36,213 nt of DNA from contig MNUR01000098.1 of assembly GCA_001871115.1 (NCBI GenBank), positions 1-36,213 of the forward strand, in the 5' to 3' direction. Positions within the stretch are counted from its first letter, which is position 1; each line of letters opens with the position of its first letter. The translations under genes were made by a program, and so were the position numbers. Under the pieces are notes generated by a model. That model saw only the letters and a program-made list of their open reading frames with translations, was not told where the DNA came from and made no database searches. Positions 31,033 to 36,213 of this stretch are shown piece by piece. This stretch comes from Elusimicrobia bacterium CG1_02_56_21. GTDB lineage: Bacteria > Elusimicrobiota > Elusimicrobia > Elusimicrobiales > UBA9959.

Positions 31033-33030
31033 TTATTGTTTAGGAGCCGGGACGGCGGGCGCTTTGGTTCCCGGCGGGGTTAATGGGATGTGGAAGAAGA
31101 ACCTGGATCCTACGCCCAGCTCCGATTCTATGCCCATCTCTCCGCCGTGGCGCTGTACTATTTCCCTGGCTATTTTCAGGCCCAGGCCGAAGCCCGCTTT
31201 GCGCATGCCCTGTGCTTCTTTGGTCTGGAAGAACCGCTCCCAGATGCGGGGCAGGTCTTCCTTAGAGATACCGATGCCGGTGTCCAGTACGCTGACTATA
31301 ACGCGGTCGGCGGCGGTTTCCGCTTTTATAGTTATCTTGCCGCCCTCCTTGGTGTATTGAATGGCGTTGGTGCAGAGGTTCTGTACTACCTGGCCTATGC
31401 GGGCGTCGTTGCCCGCCAGGGGCGGCAGTACGGGCGGGGTTACCAGCTCCATGTTGAGGTTGCGCTTCTGGGCGGCTATTTTGACGCGCTCGAAGACATC
31501 CTGTATGACCGCCATAAGGTTCAGCGTGCCTATTTCCACGCGCAGCTTGCCCGACTCCATAGCGGCCAGGTCCACCAGGTCGGAAATGAGCACGTTAAGG
31601 GTTTTGGCCGAGGTCTGGATATTGGCCGCGTACCTCTGTTCGTTGGGCATGGCTTTCAGCTTTCCGGTGAGCACCTCGGAGTAGCCGAGGATGGCCGTCA
31701 GCGGGCTTTTTACGTCATGCGCCACGGTAGCGAAGAACTTCTTCTGGAAGCCGTTGACCAGCTCCAGCTGGTCTTTCTGCTCTTTGGTTTTTTTGAGGAG
31801 GCGCTCGTTCTCCAGCAGCAGGAAGCGGCGCTCGAGGGCTTTCTCCACCGAGAAAATGAGCCGCGAGGCTTCTACGGGTTTTAAAATAGCGTCGTCGAGT
31901 CCCAGTTCTACCACCTGGCTGACGCCTTTCAGCGCGGCTTGGAGGGGATATTGGTCCACCATGAAAATGATGCGCAGTTCAGGGTCTCGCTCGCGCATTT
32001 TCTGGGCTAGCTCCGCCCCGGAAAGTTTCGCGAAGGTGATAGCGGTTCCGATGACCGCTAGGTGGAAGGACCCTTTTTTGCAGAGGCCCAGGGCCTCCTC
32101 TCCGTCCATAGTGGAGGTTACCTCGTAGCCCGCTCCCAGCAGGGCCTGGCTCAGCGAGGTCAGCGCGGGCTTGAAATTATCGAGAAGGAGGATGCGCTCG
32201 TTTCCCCTTTCTTTGAGGCGGACATCGGCGCCTTCGCTGTTTTCTATCAGTATCCCGGCTATGCGCCCGGCCTGTTCCCGTGGAAGGGCTACATTGTGGC
32301 CTTCTTTAAGCGCCTGGATAGCGTAACGCACCGTCTCCATGCCGGAAATAAGGTAGCAGACGGCTTCGGGGGAGGTTTTGCGTATTTCGGCGTCAAGGGC
32401 GTCGGCTTCGGCCAGGGTCCCGGAGAATTGCGCCACCACCACGTTCCCCGGCAGCGGCGCAGCTATAGGGATTTCTTCTTCCGAGCCGCCCAGAAGCGAC
32501 CACGATTTTTTTGGCTTTTTGGCCTGGGCGGCAAAAATGCGGGCCTCGTTCTGCTCGCGGATGAATTCCGGCAGGCCTTTGGTGGATTCGAGGGAAGCCG
32601 GCTGCACTCCGGACTGCCGGAAAGCGGTCTGCACGGCCCCGGTGGTGAAAAGTACCTGGTCAGCCAGCATTGCTACGGAACGGGCTATTACCCTGACCTG
32701 GTCCCCGAAGCCGGGAGGCAGCGGCCAGGTAAGGCGCCGGATAGGGGAGCTGAGGGTGGGAGTCATGCTGGCATTGGACTCCAGCGTAAACATGTGGACC
32801 TGGGGGTATTGCTCGTGCAGGGCAAGGAAAGCTTCGCGCTCAGCGGGCGGGATCTTGGTGAAGTCGACCGTCATAGCGGTGCAGTCCCCGGCCTGCAGGC
32901 GGGCGGCCGCGTATTTGAGGGTGGGCACGCAGACAAGTTCCAGGCCCCTGCCAGACATGGACGGGGTCAGTTCATCAAGGAGCTCTTTCCCCGATGTGAC
33001 CACCAAAACCCGGCCTTTGATATCGCTCAT
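31033..33030 (-). CDS. soluble histidine kinase with two degenerate receiver domains
   Basis: A 665-residue protein without membrane segments or a recognisable sensor. Order: receiver-like domain (1-115, KGRVLVVTSGKELLDEL, lacking the acidic pair), a linker region with KKPKKSW, a Rossmann-like stretch (about 195-265), a second receiver-like domain (about 275-395) in which the phosphoacceptor Asp is replaced by Gly328 (FHLAVIGTAI) although the Lys of ILKPVEAS remains, a short coil, then HisKA with H438 in FFATVAHDVKSPLTAILGY, and HATPase_c with NLCTNAIQYTKEG (N box), LDTGIGIS (G1) and GFGLGLKIAREIV (G2). The kinase looks active; the receivers look regulatory. Its ATG lies 8 nt after a TATAAT with no Shine-Dalgarno. 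The partner regulator is unknown. Confidence 0.9.
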   Translation of the reverse strand: MSDIKGRVLVVTSGKELLDELTPSMSGRGLELVCVPTLKYAAARLQAGDCTAMTVDFTKIPPAEREAFLALHEQYPQVHMFTLESNASMTPTLSSPIRRLTWPLPPGFGDQVRVIARSVAMLADQVLFTTGAVQTAFRQSGVQPASLESTKGLPEFIREQNEARIFAAQAKKPKKSWSLLGGSEEEIPIAAPLPGNVVVAQFSGTLAEADALDAEIRKTSPEAVCYLISGMETVRYAIQALKEGHNVALPREQAGRIAGILIENSEGADVRLKERGNERILLLDNFKPALTSLSQALLGAGYEVTSTMDGEEALGLCKKGSFHLAVIGTAITFAKLSGAELAQKMRERDPELRIIFMVDQYPLQAALKGVSQVVELGLDDAILKPVEASRLIFSVEKALERRFLLLENERLLKKTKEQKDQLELVNGFQKKFFATVAHDVKSPLTAILGYSEVLTGKLKAMPNEQRYAANIQTSAKTLNVLISDLVDLAAMESGKLRVEIGTLNLMAVIQDVFERVKIAAQKRNLNMELVTPPVLPPLAGNDARIGQVVQNLCTNAIQYTKEGGKITIKAETAADRVIVSVLDTGIGISKEDLPRIWERFFQTKEAQGMRKAGFGLGLKIAREIVQRHGGEMGIESELGVGSRFFFHIPLTPPGTKAPAVPAPKQ

Positions 33031-33038
33031 TAATAAGT

Positions 33039-33069
33039 ATTATAGCGGTAGGCGGGGGCTTTTTGCAAA
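33039..33069 (-). promoter_or_regulatory. promoter abutting the histidine kinase start codon
   Basis: Minus strand TTGCAA (33069-33064), 19-nt spacer, TATAAT (33044-33039), then only 8 nt to the ATG at 33030. The transcript should begin at or next to the start codon. Confidence 0.6.
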
Positions 33070-33099
33070 TATTTTTACAATAGGAGCCGGTAAATAGAC

Positions 33100-33128
33100 A
33101 AGCGCCCCGTTTTTGGCGGGGCGCTTGT
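33100..33128 (-). terminator. stem-loop after the Asn/Gly/His-rich protein gene
   Basis: CAAGCGCCCCG (33100-33110) pairs with CGGGGCGCTTG (33118-33128), an 11-bp stem. On the minus strand it is followed by GTCTATTTACC, a weak U-tract; on the plus strand the loop is T-rich. Confidence 0.7.
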
Positions 33129-33147
33129 ATTCCAGGTGAGCGCTGTC

Positions 33148-33783
33148 TTACCTGGTGATGCCCATAAAACAATGATCGGCCTGCAGAGGAACCTGGTAGA
33201 AGTCAAAGACCGGGGTTCCGTTGCCGCCGCTGTAAACCCGGTTGGCGGTATTGCTTGCGCCTACGAGGGTGTTGAACACATTGTAGTAATAGAAGGTCGC
33301 CTTGCCGTAGAACGGCATGGTCTGCTCCACGATATAGCCCTTGGCGGAGATTCCGGGCGTCACTTCGCAAACTGTGCGGTACATAGAGTAGGGGTGGACG
33401 CTGCCTGTCCACCAGATATTATGGCTGGGGCCGTGATTGTTCCAGTGATTGTTGTTCCAGTTGTTATTGTTCCAGTCGGGGTGGCCGCTGTAATGCGGAT
33501 GCCACTGGCCGTGACCGGGATTAGGCTGAGGATTCCAGGGGCTGGGCTGGGGATGCCAGTTGTTGTTGTTCCCGGGCCCGTTGTGGTTTCCGGGGTTATT
33601 GTTCCCGTGGCCCTGGTTCCCGAACCCGCCGCCATTGCCGCCATACCTGCCGGCCTTCAGCTCTTTAACCATAGTGCCGAGGTCTTCGGGGCTGTCAAAA
33701 GAAACCGCCTGGGCCGTAGCGAAGCCCGTATAACAGATAAGCGCCATTGCCGCGATAAAAGCGCATTTGCTGAATTTATTCAT
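33148..33783 (-). CDS. secreted Asn/Gly/His/Pro/Trp-rich protein
   Basis: A 211-residue exported protein. The signal peptide (MNKFSKCAFIAAMALICYTGFATAQA) is followed by a short SFDSPEDLGTMVKELKAGRYG segment, then about 75 residues of low complexity made of Asn, Gly, His, Pro and Trp (NNWHPQPSPWNPQPNPGHGQ, DWNNNNWNNNHWNNHGP). The last third is a compact domain with aromatic beta-like strands (GKATFYYYNVFNTLVGASNT, VFDFYQVPL) and two Cys. The His/Asn richness suggests metal binding or an extracellular matrix role; I know no matching family. An IS30-type element ends about 16 nt upstream of its start codon, so its native promoter has been displaced. Confidence 0.8.
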   Translation of the reverse strand: MNKFSKCAFIAAMALICYTGFATAQAVSFDSPEDLGTMVKELKAGRYGGNGGGFGNQGHGNNNPGNHNGPGNNNNWHPQPSPWNPQPNPGHGQWHPHYSGHPDWNNNNWNNNHWNNHGPSHNIWWTGSVHPYSMYRTVCEVTPGISAKGYIVEQTMPFYGKATFYYYNVFNTLVGASNTANRVYSGGNGTPVFDFYQVPLQADHCFMGITR

Positions 33784-33877
33784 TCCCGCGGGCTACCGGC
33801 TATTGCAACATTTGTAGCACCAGATAATATGTGCGGCAAGTTGCGTTCTTCGTGTATCATAACACGAGGAGGCAACA

Positions 33878-34846
33878 ATGGCCTACAAGCGCGTGACGGC
33901 GGAAGAGCGTACGCTCATCCACCGCTGGATTCAAGATGGTGAGAGGCAGAACGAGATAGCCAGGCGTCTGAAGAAGAGTCCTGGAAGCATCAGCCGAGAG
34001 ATAAAGCGCAATACGGGGCTGCGCGGCTATCGGCCGAAACAAGCACATGAAACGGCACAGGCCCAGGCCAAGCGCCCGGGGCCGCGGCGCTTCACCGAAC
34101 AGTTGCGAGTAGATGCCGAGACACAAATCAAAGGCGGCAGGACGCCGGAGATGATCTGCGGACGGGCCCGGCTAGAAGGACGGCCGCATGTGTGCAAGGA
34201 AACGATCTACAAGCACGTCTACGCTAACGCCAAGGCCGGCGGGACACTGTGGGAGCACCTTCCCCGCGCCAAGCGCAAGCGTAGCCGGCGTTGCCCGCGT
34301 AAAGAAGGCCGCGGTCGGGGCAGAATTCCGAATCAAAGGATGATTGGCGCCCGCCCGATTGAGGTGGAGACGCGCCAGACCGTAGGGCACTGGGAAGGCG
34401 ACCTGATTAACGGAGCGCGCACCACTGGCAACCTGGTAACGCTGGCGGAACGCAGTACGCGATTTGCGCTGGTCGGGCGCACGGGCAGCAAGGATGCCGA
34501 AGAGGTTATGCGTGAGATCTGTGCCCTGTTTAAAACCCTGTCCCAAAGAGCCAGATTAAGCCTCACACTCGATAACGGGAAGGAGTTTGCCCGGCATGAA
34601 GAGATTGCGCGAGAAGTCGGCGTAGATGTGTTTTTCGTTAATCCATACCACTCGTGGGAGAGGGGCACGAACGAAAACACGAACGGCTTAATTCGCAGAC
34701 TCTATCCTAAGAAGTCATCCTTCGCCGGGATTGGCAGGGAGGAACTAAAGCGTATCGATTTGTCCCTAAATGACCGGCCCCGCAAGTGTCTAGGGTGGAT
34801 GACACCAAGGGAGAAGATGACCGCCTTCCTTGGTTGTGCCCCGTAA
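33878..34846 (+). CDS. IS30-family transposase
   Basis: A 322-residue transposase. GGAGG lies 6 nt before the ATG. The N-terminal helix-turn-helix is RTLIHRWIQDGERQNEIARR and the following KKSPGSISREIKRN. The DDE catalytic core contains D175 in GHWEGDLI, D232 in TLDNGKEF and E266 in RGTNENTNGLIRR, giving the D-D-33-E spacing of IS30. The central segment is basic (RAKRKRSRRCPRKEGRGRGR). The reading frame is intact and both inverted repeats are present, so the element may be active. Codon use is not obviously foreign. Confidence 0.96.
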   Translation: MAYKRVTAEERTLIHRWIQDGERQNEIARRLKKSPGSISREIKRNTGLRGYRPKQAHETAQAQAKRPGPRRFTEQLRVDAETQIKGGRTPEMICGRARLEGRPHVCKETIYKHVYANAKAGGTLWEHLPRAKRKRSRRCPRKEGRGRGRIPNQRMIGARPIEVETRQTVGHWEGDLINGARTTGNLVTLAERSTRFALVGRTGSKDAEEVMREICALFKTLSQRARLSLTLDNGKEFARHEEIAREVGVDVFFVNPYHSWERGTNENTNGLIRRLYPKKSSFAGIGREELKRIDLSLNDRPRKCLGWMTPREKMTAFLGCAP

Positions 34847-35028
34847 ATAGCAGAAAACTGAGCCCTTCTGGGCACGGGGCGGAAAATCGGTCTTACCAAT
34901 CAAGGGCCCCCGTGCAGGAAGCACCGGCACTGTGCCGTGGCTTGTCCGGAAGTAGCAAGTTCCTTGAATTCCACCGGGTCAGTACAGTACACTATGGTTA
35001 TTCACGAAGACGCGCACTGCGTTGTCAG
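34847..35028. other. non-coding 3' part of the IS30 element
   Basis: This 180-nt interval lies between the transposase stop and the right inverted repeat. It has no long frame. GGCACGGGGC and GCCCCCGTGC form a possible hairpin at 34870-34915, and CACCGGCACTGTGCCGTGG another at 34922-34940. Confidence 0.5.
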
Positions 35029-35044
35029 CAAATGTTGCAATAGC

Positions 35045-35190
35045 TACTGGCTAACGGGATTTACCCTCCCATGATTTTGTTGCTTAATGTTACGGTATTA
35101 TTTTAGCCGGGCGCTTGTTCAGGTGCAAAGGGCCTGTAAACAGCAGGAAAAAAGACCTATGTGGAAATAGGTATAAAGGATAAAAATTAT
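35045..35190. other. chromosomal remnant between two insertion sequences
   Basis: About 145 nt, AT-rich, with a small hairpin ACCTAT-GTGGAA-ATAGGT (35155-35172) and no gene. On the minus strand it is the original upstream region of the secreted protein at 33148-33783 before IS30 insertion, and so may hold its former promoter. Confidence 0.5.
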
Positions 35191-36213
35191 GGCGCTTCCG
35201 GGTTTACCGTGGGTAGCCGTCTAAGGTAAGATAGTGGCTTCCGAGACAGGAGGAAGCCGCTATGCAAGACACTTTACTGTATGAGTATCTGTTAGGTTTA
35301 AAGTCGCCATGGAGCGTGAGCCGGGTAAATCTTGACGTCAAAGAGCAGCGGGTTGATGTGTGGGCCGAGCATCCGGACAATGCCGCATGGGCTTGCCCGC
35401 AGTGCTCGAAGACGCTGCCGCTTTACGATCACGCGGAAGAGCGGACCTGGCGGCATCTGGACAGCTGCCAGTTCCAGACCCACCTGCACGCGCGCATCCC
35501 GCGGGTGGAATGCCCGGAGCACGGCGTGGTGCAGGTCGGGGTGCCGTGGGCGGGGCCGCGTTCCCGGTTCACGCTGTTATTCGAGCGCCTGGCTATCGAC
35601 GTGCTGAGCCAATGTGACGTGACCGGCGCCACGAGGATATTGCGTATCAGCTGGGATGAGGCGTGGGGACTGATGCAGCGGGCCGTAAAACGCGGCCAGG
35701 AGCGCAAGCAGGCGAAAGTCGTGCGCCGTATCGGGGTGGATGAGAAAGCGGCGGCCAAAGGGCATCGCTACCTGACGCTGGTCTGCGATCTGGACGACGG
35801 AACAGTGGAGCATATCGCCGAAGACCGCAAGCAGGACAGCCTTGCCGGCTACTATGCGGGGTTGTCGGAGAAGCAGCTTAACGGTATCGAGGCGGTGGCC
35901 ATGGACATGTGGCAGCCTTATATCCAGGCGACGCTGGCGAAGGTTCCCGGTGCGGCCGGGAAGATCGTGTTCGACCGCTTTCATGTTATGGGTTACATCG
36001 GCAAGGCCGTGGACACTGTGCGCAGACAGGAACACCAGGAACTGATGGCGTCGGGCGACGAGATGTTGAAAGGCAGCAAACACTTGTGGCTTTATAGCTG
36101 GGAGAACGTGCCGGAGTGGAAGTGCGATCTGGAAATGAAGCCGGTCGCCGTTATATTCAATGATAAGGAACTGGTGCGGCTCTTAATACACTTTAACCTG
36201 CCTGCCGAATTCC
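35191..36213 (+). mobile_element. left part of an ISL3-family insertion sequence
   Basis: GGCGCTTCCGGGTTTACC at 35191 resembles ISL3-type left terminal repeats, which commonly begin GGCTCTTCCG. The flank immediately outside is TAAAAATTAT. The transposase gene follows at 35262. The right end lies beyond the window. Confidence 0.75.
35262..36213 (+). CDS. ISL3-family transposase, truncated by window edge, with an odd C-terminal segment
   Basis: An open frame from ATG 35262 (AGGAGG 9 nt upstream) to the edge gives 317 residues. A zinc-finger domain is C45-x2-C48 with C84-x2-H87 (CPQCSK, VECPEHG). The DDE domain has D160 in RIGVDEKAAAKGHRY and D215 in VAMDMWQPY, then FDRFHVMGYIGKAVD and KGSKHLWLYSWEN, all typical of ISL3 (Transposase_12). 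After ENVPEW (about 286) the expected helical region leading to the WAIKE Glu is absent; instead the frame continues as KCDLEMKPVAVIFNDKELVR, which resembles the tail of a different transposase type. This may be a second insertion or a chimera. Only the first part is assigned with confidence. Confidence 0.88.
   Translation, partial: MQDTLLYEYLLGLKSPWSVSRVNLDVKEQRVDVWAEHPDNAAWACPQCSKTLPLYDHAEERTWRHLDSCQFQTHLHARIPRVECPEHGVVQVGVPWAGPRSRFTLLFERLAIDVLSQCDVTGATRILRISWDEAWGLMQRAVKRGQERKQAKVVRRIGVDEKAAAKGHRYLTLVCDLDDGTVEHIAEDRKQDSLAGYYAGLSEKQLNGIEAVAMDMWQPYIQATLAKVPGAAGKIVFDRFHVMGYIGKAVDTVRRQEHQELMASGDEMLKGSKHLWLYSWENVPEWKCDLEMKPVAVIFNDKELVRLLIHFNLPAEF

Larger units (their letters stand above)
33800..35043. 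mobile_element. IS30-family insertion sequence
   Basis: Terminal inverted repeats share CTATTGCAACATTTG: left at 33800-33814, right as CAAATGTTGCAATAG at 35029-35043. The outside flanks are CTACCGG (33793-33799) and CTACTGG (35044-35050), which look like a target duplication with one mismatch. The total is about 1.24 kb with one transposase gene and 180 nt of non-coding sequence before the right end. Subterminal TCTTCGTG is also present near both ends in inverted orientation. Confidence 0.88.

Noticed and set aside
32062..33033. 323-aa open frame antisense to the histidine kinase
   Set aside because: Shadow of the kinase N-terminal region; His/Gly-rich composition without motif.

Overview
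The window reads as chromosome from a diderm (Gram-negative) bacterium of moderately high GC. The evidence is an apolipoprotein N-acyltransferase, a Prc/Tsp-type periplasmic protease, an outer-membrane barrel-like protein, a lipoprotein with a lipobox and many type I signal peptides. The gene mix (tandem clostripain-like peptidases, a histone-deacetylase-like enzyme, orphan receiver and kinase proteins, many secreted proteins of unknown function) would fit Elusimicrobiota or a similar uncultured phylum. That placement is a guess; no taxonomic marker was compared.

Layout. 1-3813 (+): end of a surface-polysaccharide operon (unknown partial gene, glycosyltransferase, Wzx-like flippase, SAM methyltransferase), translationally coupled by ATGA overlaps. 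3877-6159 (-): a zinc-ribbon membrane protein with HEAGH, and a secreted coiled-coil ClpP/SppA-like serine protease with a near-consensus promoter. 6324-11614 (+): secA, lnt and an HDAC-like deacetylase. 11915-14685 (+): two tandem C11 clostripain-like secreted peptidases whose promoter regions share an operator-like architecture. 14756-18964 (-): a receiver-only response regulator, a 10-TM DMT-like membrane protein, UDP-glucose dehydrogenase and UDP-glucuronate decarboxylase, which together make UDP-xylose. 19005-20907 (-): a tightly overlapping DsbA-like / DoxX-MauE-like / orphan secreted protein operon. 21485-23290 (-): gpmI and a DUF167 protein. 23504-26962 (+): FkbM methyltransferase and Prc. 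27327-30465: a barrel protein, a pentapeptide-repeat protein, a TPR lipoprotein and an orphan secreted protein. 30734-30964: a 76-aa protein with classical C2H2 zinc-finger spacing. 31033-33030 (-): a soluble histidine kinase with degenerate receiver domains. 33148-33783 (-): an Asn/Gly/His-rich secreted protein whose upstream region has been split by an IS30-family element (about 33800-35043). 35191 to the end: the 5' part of an ISL3-family element cut by the window edge.

The least explained structure is intergenic. At least four long inverted-repeat elements (8943-9070, 15720-15857, 21160-21257, 21316-21452), plus a core-less relative (23404-23464) and a degenerate candidate (30509-30596), lie only between genes. 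The longer copies share a hairpin core beginning GGAGCC and a second CACGGTG hairpin. The outer arms come in two unrelated types, one built on GGTTAGCAAAACC and one on GGCAAGGxCATGGG. They look like a REP/BIME- or MITE-like family with exchangeable arms; no mobilising enzyme is present here. A second pattern is that several genes have a TATAAT-like box only 6-8 nt before the start codon and no Shine-Dalgarno sequence, suggesting leaderless mRNAs.
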